A stretch of DNA of 9,855 bases from VFKE01 sp031400955 (lineage in GTDB: Bacteria > Verrucomicrobiota > Verrucomicrobiia > Verrucomicrobiales > Verrucomicrobiaceae), in contig JANNQW010000073.1 in assembly GCA_031400955.1 (NCBI GenBank), forward strand, positions 1 through 9,855. Reading direction: 5' to 3'. Both the position numbers and the translations under genes were made by a program. The notes beneath the pieces are model-generated. The model was not told the DNA's origin. It saw only the letters and a list, made by a program, of their open reading frames with translations, and did not search any database. Shown here in pieces: positions 1 to 6,048 of this stretch; position 1 is the first letter of the stretch; each line of letters starts with the position of its first letter.

Positions 1-1
1 G

Positions 2-505
2 CTGGAAGTCCCTCCCGGCGTGAAGTTGCATCGCGTGGAAACTGCGCGGCAGATGTTCTATGTGGTGAAGTCGGTGTGCGAATCGGGCGAAGCCCCGGAC
101 ATTTCAATTCATGCGGCGGCGGTCGCGGACTACCGACCTAAGTCGGTGCAGCTACAAAAGATCAAGAAGCAAGAGAACTCGCCAGTGATGGAACTCGAAC
201 ACACGCCTGATGTGCTCGGCGCCATGCGCGCGGTGTTCGGCTTCCGCGGGTTTCTCGCGGGGTTTGCGGCGGAGACGGAGAATGTCGTGGCGAATGCCCA
301 GGAAAAGCTTCAGCGCAAGGATTGCGATCTGGTGATCGCGAACGATGTCAGTCGCAGTGACAGCGGATTTGACAGTGATGAAAACGAAGTCATTCTCTGC
401 TTTCCTTCGGGGCCAGTTGAACCATTACCCAAACAATCCAAGCGCACGCTGGCCCGCGAAATCATTCGCAGGATCGTCGCGCTGGCAGAGGAAAAATTAA
501 AATGA
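2..505 (+). CDS. coaBC: CoaBC, C-terminal part of the phosphopantothenoylcysteine synthetase domain (5' end outside window)
   Basis: This is the 3' end of the bifunctional CoaBC gene of coenzyme A synthesis. The reading frame is open from the first full codon at position 2, so the gene starts before the window and the GTG at 20 is internal. The visible 167 residues belong to the CoaB domain, which joins cysteine to 4'-phosphopantothenate using CTP. Family hallmarks are the VETA segment near the edge, AAAVADYRP, the lysine-rich KIKK nucleotide-binding stretch, TPDVL, GFAAET, the KDCDLVIANDVS strand and FDSDENEV. The N-terminal flavin decarboxylase domain cannot be seen. The stop codon overlaps the next gene's ATG (ATGA at 502-505), which implies translational coupling. 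The C-terminal helix ending in EEKLK is typical for the family. Confidence 0.93.
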   Translation: MEVPPGVKLHRVETARQMFYVVKSVCESGEAPDISIHAAAVADYRPKSVQLQKIKKQENSPVMELEHTPDVLGAMRAVFGFRGFLAGFAAETENVVANAQEKLQRKDCDLVIANDVSRSDSGFDSDENEVILCFPSGPVEPLPKQSKRTLAREIIRRIVALAEEKLK

Positions 506-1254
506 GTTCACTATTGCAGGTCGCCACCGAAGCCGCACTCGCCGCAGGTAAACTTCAGCGCGAGAATTTCGGTTCGACTCTCGCAGTAAACGAGATGCTG
601 AAATACGATATCAAGCTCGATCTCGATGTGCGCAGCCAGGAGTTGATCACTGCTATTTTGCTCAAGGCATTTCCGGATCATTGCATCAAGGGCGAGGAGG
701 GCGATTCCGGAAATCCTGCCAGTGATACTCAATGGATCGTCGACCCTATCGACGGCACGGTGAACTATTTTTACGGCATCCCGCATTTCTGCGTGTCCAT
801 TGCGGCGAAACAAAATGGCGATTATGTGGCGGGAGTCATTCACGATCCGATGCAAAATGAAACGTGGACCATCAAGAAAGGTGGAGTGCCCATGTTGAAC
901 GGCAAACCGATTCGCACCAGCGAGCGGACCAAGCTATCGGATGCCATCGTTATGGTCGGGTTCTCCAAGAGTCGGGAGTCGCTCGAGGCCAGCTTCGAGC
1001 GCTTCAAGCGCATCTCCCTCGAGGTGCGCAAGACGCGCATGCTGGGCAGCGCCGCGTTGGCGCTGGCCTACATTGCCACCGGGCGGCTGGATGCCTACAT
1101 CGAAGAGCAGATCAGCGAATGGGATATCGCTGCGGGGAAGATGCTGGTGGAAGCAGCGGGCGGAAAATATCATGCGGAGCCGAGCCGGACGCACGCTGGC
1201 AAGCTTTTCATTTGTGCGACGAATGGTAAGATGGATTTGAGCAATTATCTTTAG
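502..1254 (+). CDS. Inositol-monophosphatase-family phosphatase
   Basis: This is a 250-residue Mg2+-dependent phosphatase of the IMPase/SuhB/HisN superfamily, of normal length for the family. It shows GEEG (residues 64-67, metal-binding Glu), the first signature WIVDPIDGTVNY (78-89) with metal ligands D81 and D84, and the second signature EWDIAAGKMLVEAAGG (206-221) with D208. The region usually read as DxxSE appears as LDLDVRSQELI (40-50). The substrate cannot be fixed from sequence: inositol phosphate, histidinol phosphate or another sugar phosphate are all possible. The ATG overlaps the coaBC stop and has an AGAGGA-like ribosome site about 9 bases upstream. It is second in the coaBC to ispF operon. 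Its TAG stop is followed after one codon by the next ATG in the same frame. Confidence 0.92.
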   Translation: MSSLLQVATEAALAAGKLQRENFGSTLAVNEMLKYDIKLDLDVRSQELITAILLKAFPDHCIKGEEGDSGNPASDTQWIVDPIDGTVNYFYGIPHFCVSIAAKQNGDYVAGVIHDPMQNETWTIKKGGVPMLNGKPIRTSERTKLSDAIVMVGFSKSRESLEASFERFKRISLEVRKTRMLGSAALALAYIATGRLDAYIEEQISEWDIAAGKMLVEAAGGKYHAEPSRTHAGKLFICATNGKMDLSNYL

Positions 1255-1257
1255 GGT

Positions 1258-1527
1258 ATGGGACTCGATGCCGTTGATCTGGTAATGGCGTGGGAGGAGG
1301 TGTTCGAAATCGAAATTTTGGATGAGGAAGCAGCGGCATTAATTACGCCTCGAATGGCGATAGATCTGATCTTCAAGAAGCTGAATGCGTTGGATTTCAC
1401 CGGGTCAAAGCGTGTCTGGTTGTATGAAAGAGTCCGCGAAGGAGTTCGGAGGATAATCAGGGAACAACTTGGCGTGAGGGACTTTTCCGACGATGATGAA
1501 TTTGTGAAAGACCTTGGACTTGACTGA
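1258..1527 (+). CDS. Acyl-carrier-protein-like small protein with circularly permuted order
   Basis: This is an 89-residue acidic protein. Residues 2-42 (starting GLDAVDLVMAWEEVFEIEI, then DEEAAALIT and AIDLIFKKL) align closely with helices II-IV of E. coli AcpP (SLDTVELVMALEEEFDTEI, DEEAEKIT, AIDYI). Residues 56-89 (RVREGVRRIIREQLGV then FVKDLGLD) align with AcpP helix I and its loop (RVKKIIGEQLGV then FVEDLGAD). The two halves are therefore in reverse order, joined by a linker at about 43-55. The cut lies at the DSL motif: the ORF ends in DLGLD and begins MGLD, so the phosphopantetheine Ser is Gly and the protein probably cannot carry a prosthetic group in the usual way. The start is close to certain because an in-frame TAG lies just upstream. 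It sits 3 nt after the phosphatase and 6 nt before ispF, so it is probably translated by reinitiation. Function is unknown; a non-acylated ACP mimic or regulator is conceivable. Confidence 0.8.
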   Translation: MGLDAVDLVMAWEEVFEIEILDEEAAALITPRMAIDLIFKKLNALDFTGSKRVWLYERVREGVRRIIREQLGVRDFSDDDEFVKDLGLD

Positions 1528-1533
1528 AACCCC

Positions 1534-2010
1534 ATGAATCGAGTTGGAATCGGCTACGACGTTCACCCTTATGCAGAAGGCCGCGCCTTCATACTTGGCG
1601 GCGTGGAGATACCGCATCACAAGGGTTTGCAAGGCCACTCGGATGCGGACGTGTTATCTCATGCCATCGCGGATGCCATTCTTGGCGCACTGAGTGAGCC
1701 GGACATCGGACATTGGTTCCCGCCATCGGATCAGAATATCGCGGGCATCAGCAGTTTGAAGATTCTTGAAAAGGTCGCAGCCATTGCGGCAGGCAGGGGC
1801 GCGGTCATTGAGAATATTGACAGCACGGTCATTGCTGAAGCGCCGAAGGTGAATCCTCATCGCGATGCCATGAAATCAAAGATCGCCGGCGCGCTCGGCA
1901 TCACTGCGGATCGCGTGGGTGTGAAGGCCACGACCAATGAGCGGCTTGGTTTTGTGGGACGTGAAGAGGGTGTCGCAGCGATGGCGGTGGCCAGCGTGTC
2001 GTTTGGGTGA
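1534..2010 (+). CDS. ispF: 2-C-methyl-D-erythritol 2,4-cyclodiphosphate synthase
   Basis: IspF cyclises 4-diphosphocytidyl-2-C-methylerythritol 2-phosphate to MEcPP with loss of CMP, in the cytosolic MEP route to isoprenoids. The product is 158 residues, the full family length. It shows GIGYDVHPY (5-13) with metal ligands D9 and H11, the GHSDADVLSHAIADAILGA segment (34-52) with ligand H43, DIGHWFP (57-63), IAEAPK (100-105), and the C-terminal signature KATTNERLGFVGREEG (131-146) that binds the cytidine diphosphate. The ATG lies 6 nt after the preceding TGA, with no clear Shine-Dalgarno sequence (bases CCCC precede it), so reinitiation from upstream is likely. It is the last gene of the + strand operon and converges on the Roadblock-like gene. 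Confidence 0.97.
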   Translation: MNRVGIGYDVHPYAEGRAFILGGVEIPHHKGLQGHSDADVLSHAIADAILGALSEPDIGHWFPPSDQNIAGISSLKILEKVAAIAAGRGAVIENIDSTVIAEAPKVNPHRDAMKSKIAGALGITADRVGVKATTNERLGFVGREEGVAAMAVASVSFG

Positions 2011-2011
2011 G

Positions 2012-2063
2012 CGTTCTTTTTCTGTCTCTCCGTTCGAGTCCGTCGAGGACGAGGAGAAGAACG
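2012..2063. terminator. Possible bidirectional hairpin between convergent genes
   Basis: The 63-bp gap between ispF and the opposing Roadblock-like gene holds an imperfect inverted repeat. CGTTCTT (2012-2018) pairs with AAGAACG (2057-2063), with further pairing CTCC/GGAG and an apical GTCC-GTCGA-GGAC hairpin (2038-2050). Bulges are large and there is no clean U-tract on the + strand. The position between converging genes is what suggests a shared terminator. Confidence 0.25.
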
Positions 2064-2073
2064 AGCACGATTA

Positions 2074-2460
2074 TCAGAATTCCGCACGCAAACCGGTCTG
2101 GGGCAGCCTCAACGGCTTTTGCGTTCTCTCGGCGAGATAAGCAGAACCTGCCCTGGAGGCCTCATTGAGAGAGGACTCTTCGAGGAGGAGTATGACCAAC
2201 TGGCTGTCGTCACGGCTGATCACGAGGAGCTGTCCGCAAGGGTAACCAATGATGACTTGGCGCAGGATGCGACGTGCCTTGCGGTAGCCGTCACACATTT
2301 TTAGTGCGAGTTCGGCAATCCGCTCAGTCTGGCCGGTGTTCAGCGGGAAATCATTGATGATGATCTGGCCATCCTGCTGGAGGAGGATGCCAGCGACGCC
2401 GTCAATTCTACAAAGTTCTTCGGGCGGGGCTTCAAGGCTTGATTTGTCAATAGTGGTCAT
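2074..2460 (-). CDS. Roadblock/LC7-like domain protein
   Basis: This is a 128-residue protein with no signal peptide or membrane segment. The order of elements fits the Roadblock/LC7 fold: a short helix, then IDGVAGILLQQDGQIIIND (19-37) as a beta hairpin with the typical GV...DG turn, a helix TERIAELALKMC (45-56), strands GQLLVISRDDSQLVILLLEE (76-95) and a helix LNEASRAGSAYLAER (98-112), followed by a tail of about 15 residues. Such proteins are usually homodimers or partners that regulate Ras-like GTPases of the MglA type; no GTPase is visible here. The ATG overlaps the stop of the upstream gene (2457-2460), so the two are translationally coupled and may form a complex. The family call rests on fold pattern, not on a signature motif. 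Confidence 0.65.
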   Translation of the reverse strand: MTTIDKSSLEAPPEELCRIDGVAGILLQQDGQIIINDFPLNTGQTERIAELALKMCDGYRKARRILRQVIIGYPCGQLLVISRDDSQLVILLLEESSLNEASRAGSAYLAERTQKPLRLPQTGLRAEF

Positions 2461-2774
2461 TCGTAAAGGGGGTAGTCGTCGTTAAAGCTGTTGAGCAGCG
2501 CCTCCGGCGGTTCCGGCTGGCGGGTGAAGATGCCGTTGATGACAGCACCGATTCCGTCGGGGCTGGCGTGATAACAAAACGCTGTCTGAGTCGTGGCGTC
2601 CTCAATGAGGGCATGTTTGATGGTTTTGGCGCCCAGACATTGGGCGAAACCTGCGGAGAAATGATTCAAATAATCCACATCCGAAAGGAAGCGCTGTGGA
2701 TCGACATCGCCGCCGACGGAGTAAACCATCTGGCTGGGTGCGATACGGAACAGTTGATGTGAGTTGGATGACAT
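2457..2774 (-). CDS. Small hypothetical protein coupled to the Roadblock-like gene
   Basis: I do not recognise this 105-residue protein. The ATG at 2774 is chosen; a TTG at 2801 would add nine residues (LLIRPKQFP) with no better ribosome site. It starts MSSNSHQLFRIAPSQMVYSV and contains a likely helix (DVDYLNHFSAGFAQCLG) followed by strand-like ALIEDATTQTAFCYH and GIGAVINGIF, ending in an acidic, Pro-rich tail. There is no signal peptide or transmembrane segment. The alternating pattern could be a divergent or partial Roadblock-like fold, which would make the pair a heterodimer, but that is a guess. Its TGA overlaps the next ATG by 4 nt. It is the first gene of the pair, so the promoter should lie in 2775-2960; no convincing -35/-10 pair was found. 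Confidence 0.6.
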   Translation of the reverse strand: MSSNSHQLFRIAPSQMVYSVGGDVDPQRFLSDVDYLNHFSAGFAQCLGAKTIKHALIEDATTQTAFCYHASPDGIGAVINGIFTRQPEPPEALLNSFNDDYPLYE

Positions 2775-3009
2775 GGGGAATTGTTTCGGACGAATTAGCA
2801 AGCCTATGTAGTGTCAGTAAGTCATGCGTTCCAGTGGCGAAATGTGACGCTTTTGTTGGTCGCCCAGCGGGAAACGATGGCTAAATATCATTTCGCGCGC
2901 CAAGAGCCGGGCTCACGCACCTGCTGTTTCGATCACGGTTATTTCGGAATCGAATCGCTGGCGGGCTTGCCTAGGCCCGGATGGAACAGCCATCTTGCGA
3001 GTGTCTCGC
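2775..3009. other. Intergenic region with small inverted repeats
   Basis: No gene is supported in this 235-bp gap between aspC and the small hypothetical gene. It contains GCGAAATG (2837-2844) with its exact complement CATTTCGC (2889-2896), and a closer imperfect hairpin from about 2868 to 2899 matching at 10 of 12 positions. These lie 60-125 bp upstream of the hypothetical gene and could be regulatory or chance. Confidence 0.4.
2962..2994 (-). terminator. Two adjacent hairpins after aspC
   Basis: Reading on the - strand just after the aspC stop, GATGG-CTGTT-CCATC (2994-2980) is followed directly by CGGGC-8 nt-GCCCG (2979-2962). Both stems are perfect over 5 bp. No T-run follows, so an intrinsic terminator is only a possibility. 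Confidence 0.25.
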
Positions 3010-4176
3010 TCAGTGCTGGTTACAAAATTCTTCAAAGCGATCCATACCGCTGTTGATGATATCAAGGCTGGTGGCGTAGCTGAAACGGATGGCATAATCT
3101 GAACCGAAGGCGATGCCGGGGACGACCGCCACCTTCTGTTTACTGAGCAGTTTTTCCGCGAAGTTCACCGACTTGATGCCGATCGGTTCGATGTCTACGA
3201 GGAAGTAGAACGCACCTTGTGGTTCCACAACACGGATATTCTTGATCTTCCGCAAACGGTCGAGCATGAACTCGCGGCGCACGTTGAATTCATCGCGCAT
3301 ATCAGCAACGACCTGCTGGTCGCCATTGAGTGCGGCGATGGCGCCATATTGAGCGAAGGTAGTGGGATTGCTCGTGGTATGGCTCTGGATGGTATCGATC
3401 GCAGTGGCGATCGCCTTCGGCGCGGCAGTATAGCCGAGCCGCCAGCCAGTCATGGCATAAGCTTTGCTGAAGCCATTAATGGTGATGGTGTGTTCGTAAA
3501 TTTCCTGGCTGATGGAGGCGATGCTGACGTGCTTGTTTTCGCCATAGACGAGTTTTTCGTAAATCTCGTCCGAGAGAATGACGATGCCTTCACCGATGGC
3601 GATCTCAGCCAGCTTCTCCAGTTCTTCCTTGGTGTAGACTGCGCCGGTTGGGTTGTTCGGCGAGTTGAGGATGATCATCCGGGTCAAGGGCGTCATGGCC
3701 TCCTCGAATTGTTCGGGGGTCAGTTTCCAGCCGCTCTCGGCAGTGGTTTCGACGACCACAGGCGATGCGCCGACCAGACGGACCATCTCGGGATAGCTCG
3801 TCCAATAGGGAGCCGGGATGATGACTTCGTCGCCGGGGTTGCAGACGGCGAGGATGGCGTTGTAGCAGGAGTGCTTCGCGCCGCAGTTCACGATGATTTG
3901 CGAGGGCTCGTATTTGATTCCGTTGTCCACGTCGAACTTTGCGGCGAGGGCTTCGCGCAGTTCCAGCAGTCCGGCGCTCTCCGTGTAGCGGGTCTGGTGC
4001 TCGTGCAGCGCCTTAATGGCAGCGGCGGTGATGTGTGCCGGAGTGTTGAAGTCGGGTTCGCCAGCGCCGAAGTTGAGAACATCCACTCCCTGCTTTTTCA
4101 GCGCCTTGGCCTGACTGGTGATGGAGAGAGTGAGAGAGGGGGCGAGTTCGGCGACGTTTTTGGCGATGAATTCCAT
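3010..4176 (-). CDS. aspC: Class I aminotransferase, probable aspartate aminotransferase
   Basis: This PLP enzyme transfers the amino group between aspartate and 2-oxoglutarate in the cytosol. I start it at ATG 4176, giving 388 residues, because MEFIAKNVAELAPSLTLSI aligns with the start of Thermus-type (subgroup Ib) aspartate aminotransferases. The ATG at 4227 would add 17 residues (beginning MDRLRLSDNPP) unlike the family. Numbered from 4176: FGAGEPDFNTP (36-46), GAKHS (99-103), YW (124-125) stacking on PLP, SPNNPTG (172-178), LSDEIYEKL (202-210), Schiff-base Lys in FSKAYAMTGWRLGY (K238), and RFSYA (364-368) with the Arg that binds the substrate carboxylate. Related subgroup members include prephenate or broader aminotransferases. 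It lies 89 nt after the ACT-domain gene on the same strand. Confidence 0.93.
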   Translation of the reverse strand: MEFIAKNVAELAPSLTLSITSQAKALKKQGVDVLNFGAGEPDFNTPAHITAAAIKALHEHQTRYTESAGLLELREALAAKFDVDNGIKYEPSQIIVNCGAKHSCYNAILAVCNPGDEVIIPAPYWTSYPEMVRLVGASPVVVETTAESGWKLTPEQFEEAMTPLTRMIILNSPNNPTGAVYTKEELEKLAEIAIGEGIVILSDEIYEKLVYGENKHVSIASISQEIYEHTITINGFSKAYAMTGWRLGYTAAPKAIATAIDTIQSHTTSNPTTFAQYGAIAALNGDQQVVADMRDEFNVRREFMLDRLRKIKNIRVVEPQGAFYFLVDIEPIGIKSVNFAEKLLSKQKVAVVPGIAFGSDYAIRFSYATSLDIINSGMDRFEEFCNQH

Positions 4177-4265
4177 GTGCGGGAGTTGGGGATAAGGGGG
4201 ATTGTCACTAAGCCGCAGACGGTCCATTTGTCAACGGATCGAAAGCAATTCCATTTTGAGCGATG

Positions 4266-4673
4266 TTATCTCTCTCTAATTTCCACCGCCAGCGCATCGC
4301 GCAGCACCTCCGCGGCCCGGGTTTGATCGCTGGTCACCAGGCTGGCCAGTGTCACGCCGCCCTCGCGTCGGACGATGTGCATGGAGCGAAGATCGAGCCC
4401 AGCATCTTTTAGTCGGACGGCGATTTTAGCAAGAGCTCCCGGCTTGTCTTCGAGACGAACGAGCAATGTATCCTGTGTGATCGCATGGAATCCATGGTCG
4501 CGCAGCGCGCGGAGCGCTTTGTCGTATTTGTCCACGGTAAGCACCAGCACGCCGCGGTCTTCAATGCCTTCGATTTCAAATTTCTCGATGTTTACGCCGC
4601 GCTCCGCCAGTGCCGATGCCACCTGGGCGGCGGCGCCGATTTCATTGCGAACTAGAACGGTAATCTGTTTCAT
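4266..4673 (-). CDS. Tandem ACT-domain protein
   Basis: This 135-residue protein consists of two ACT domains and nothing else. The first spans about 1-65 (ITVLVRNEIGAAAQVASAL, then GVNIEKFEIEG and GVLVLTVD) and the second about 69-133 (LLVRLEDKPGALAKIAVRL, then GLDLRSMHIV). The second keeps the DKPG turn that binds amino acids in this fold; the first has NEIG instead, so only one site may bind ligand. Stand-alone tandem ACT proteins of this size are known as likely amino-acid sensors without catalytic activity. Its ATG overlaps the stop of the decarboxylase gene (ATGA, 4670-4673), so the two are probably made together, and it may sense the decarboxylase substrate or product or regulate that enzyme directly. 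That link is inferred from context. Confidence 0.88.
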   Translation of the reverse strand: MKQITVLVRNEIGAAAQVASALAERGVNIEKFEIEGIEDRGVLVLTVDKYDKALRALRDHGFHAITQDTLLVRLEDKPGALAKIAVRLKDAGLDLRSMHIVRREGGVTLASLVTSDQTRAAEVLRDALAVEIRER

Positions 4674-5821
4674 GACTGCGCTTTGACTGGGGTTTTCGAT
4701 GCATCCGCAAAGTCAGCCGCAAATTCGTCGATCACAGCTTCCGCCACATGGGGCAGGGTGATTATGTGACCGATATCCTTCTTTGGGGCGATGGTCCATT
4801 TTTTCATCAACACATCTGGTGGACGCGGGAAAACGACCGTGATGGAGTTCTTGTGCCTCCAGGCCTCGATGCCGTTCGCCTTAAGTTTGGCAATGGCGTA
4901 GTCAGCGAGGTGCAAGCTCTGGTGGACGATCTCGGTGATGCCTTCATGACCGAGCGATTTCATCCGATACCAGAGCATCAGCGGAGTGATGGCATTGCGC
5001 GACCCGGCGATGGTGGTGTCCAAGGCGCCGACATATTCAATACTGCGCGCTACCCGGTCCACGTTTTTACGCCGCGCCACGACCACGCCGCAGGGCAGGG
5101 GACAGCCAAGTAATTTGTGTCCACTGATGGAGATGCTGTCTGCGCCGTCTGCGAAGTTCCATGGCTGGGGTTTCTCCACAAACGGCAGGATCATGCCGCT
5201 GAGAGCCGCATCGACATGGATGTAGGCACTCGTGATGGCGAGTTCGTCGAGAATCGCGCGCATCGTCGCGAGATCATCGCTCGCGCCCTTCATGGTGCTC
5301 CCGATGTTCGCGAAGATAATCGGCGGGACGTCACGATGGATTCGCAAGGTCTCACGCAGATCGGCGCAGTCCATTGAGCCGTCCGGCGTGCTCTTGATCA
5401 TAATGCTTCGGGTATGCTGGAGGCGCAGGATTTTTGCCACACTGTAATGTGTATCCTCCGAGAAGTAGCAGATACCCTCGGGGTGCAGTTCGCGCGCGAC
5501 ATAGAGGCCATACATGTTGCCTTCCGTGCCACCGGCTGTGACGTAGCCCCACCACTCGTTTTCCGGTGCTTGTGTCAGTTTCGCGATCTCCTCCACAAGC
5601 TCGCGTTCGAACTCATGGGTGTTGAGTCTGTAGTTTGAGCCAGCAAAGGGATCACCCACATTGTTCAGCGAGAACTCAAGAAAACGGAACAACTCCGAGT
5701 AGTCGAAGACCTGATTGCAGGGGTAGCCGATATTTAGCCGCGCAAGCGCCGTAAGTCGTCCATGGAACGCATCAAGCTTCGCGCGGTCTTCAGGGGCGAG
5801 TTTTGAAGGGTTGGTATCCAT
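4670..5821 (-). CDS. hdc: PLP-dependent histidine-decarboxylase-family enzyme
   Basis: This is a group II PLP amino acid decarboxylase, closest by eye to Gram-negative histidine decarboxylase (Morganella type), which makes histamine from histidine. From ATG 5821 it is 383 residues, near the roughly 378 of that enzyme, and aligns without gaps at the N-terminus (KLDAF near residue 15, then NIGYP). Motifs: WGYVTAGGTEGNM (91-103), SEDTHYSVAKI (121-131, H125 stacking on PLP), IFANIGSTMKGA (169-180), HVDAALSGMILPF (202-214, D204), SISGHKLLGCPLPCG (231-245, Schiff-base K236), SRNAITPLMLW (274-284), and AWRHKNSITVVFP (320-332). Substrate identity is inferred; other aromatic or glutamate decarboxylases look different in these blocks. 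ATG 5833 is a possible alternative. The GTG at 5890 is rejected because the extra residues fall in palindromic repeat DNA. Confidence 0.9.
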   Translation of the reverse strand: MDTNPSKLAPEDRAKLDAFHGRLTALARLNIGYPCNQVFDYSELFRFLEFSLNNVGDPFAGSNYRLNTHEFERELVEEIAKLTQAPENEWWGYVTAGGTEGNMYGLYVARELHPEGICYFSEDTHYSVAKILRLQHTRSIMIKSTPDGSMDCADLRETLRIHRDVPPIIFANIGSTMKGASDDLATMRAILDELAITSAYIHVDAALSGMILPFVEKPQPWNFADGADSISISGHKLLGCPLPCGVVVARRKNVDRVARSIEYVGALDTTIAGSRNAITPLMLWYRMKSLGHEGITEIVHQSLHLADYAIAKLKANGIEAWRHKNSITVVFPRPPDVLMKKWTIAPKKDIGHIITLPHVAEAVIDEFAADFADASKTPVKAQS

Positions 5822-5842
5822 GGCGCGGGTCATGCAAAGCTT

Positions 5843-5888
5843 CACCCGGGGGTGCGTGCCGCGCAAGTGGAGCGGCTTTCCTAGCCGC
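5843..5888. repeat. Two small palindromes in the hdc leader
   Basis: CACCC-GG-GGGTG (5843-5854) and GCGGCT-TTCCT-AGCCGC (5872-5888) are perfect hairpins just upstream of the hdc start. They look like non-coding interspersed-repeat DNA and continue into the larger repeat at 5921. Confidence 0.55.
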
Positions 5889-5920
5889 ACTTCTCACGAG
5901 CCTTGGAGCGCGGGGCTGGA

Positions 5921-6031
5921 AGTGGTTCACGCGGCCCTCCGCGTGAATCTGAACTCTTGCGCGTGAGCGCCAAGCTTTCAGAGAGCGCTGCGCGAGGTTT
6001 TCGATTCATGCGGAGGGCCGCCTGAGCCACT
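5921..6031. repeat. REP/BIME-like palindrome doublet
   Basis: Two 29-base arms (5921-5949 and 6003-6031) are reverse complements with 3 mismatches. Each arm is itself a hairpin: TTCACGCGG-CCCT-CCGCGTGAA (5926-5947, perfect 9-bp stem), and a weaker copy at 6006-6027 with 7 of 9 positions paired. The 53 bases between them also fold, CGCG/GCGC (5960-5970) against GCGC/CGCG (5985-5994), so the 111 bp form one long imperfect palindrome. The layout resembles bacterial REP doublets (BIMEs). It begins 18 nt past the murCB stop and may end its transcript. No transposase is nearby. Confidence 0.75.
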
Positions 6032-6048
6032 ATGCATGTGGCACGTCG

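Noticed and set aside
2811..3056. Small + strand open frame in the aspC-side gap (81 codons)
   Set aside because: No ribosome site, no recognisable sequence, and it runs into the 3' end of aspC on the other strand.
4177..4234. Perfect TTGACA (4234-4229, - strand) next to the upstream aspC ATG 4227
   Set aside because: No acceptable -10 box is found 16-18 nt downstream (TTAGTG or TAGTGA only), so I do not call a promoter. It mildly argues against the 4227 start.
3217..4326. Long + strand open frame (369 codons) opposite aspC
   Set aside because: It lies entirely antisense to a clear aminotransferase and the start of the ACT gene. The translation is rich in D, G and V with no domain, as expected of a mirror frame in GC-rich DNA.
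5822..5890. Extended hdc start at GTG 5890
   Set aside because: The extra residues are encoded by two palindromes (5843-5854 and 5872-5888) and have no counterpart in histidine decarboxylases.
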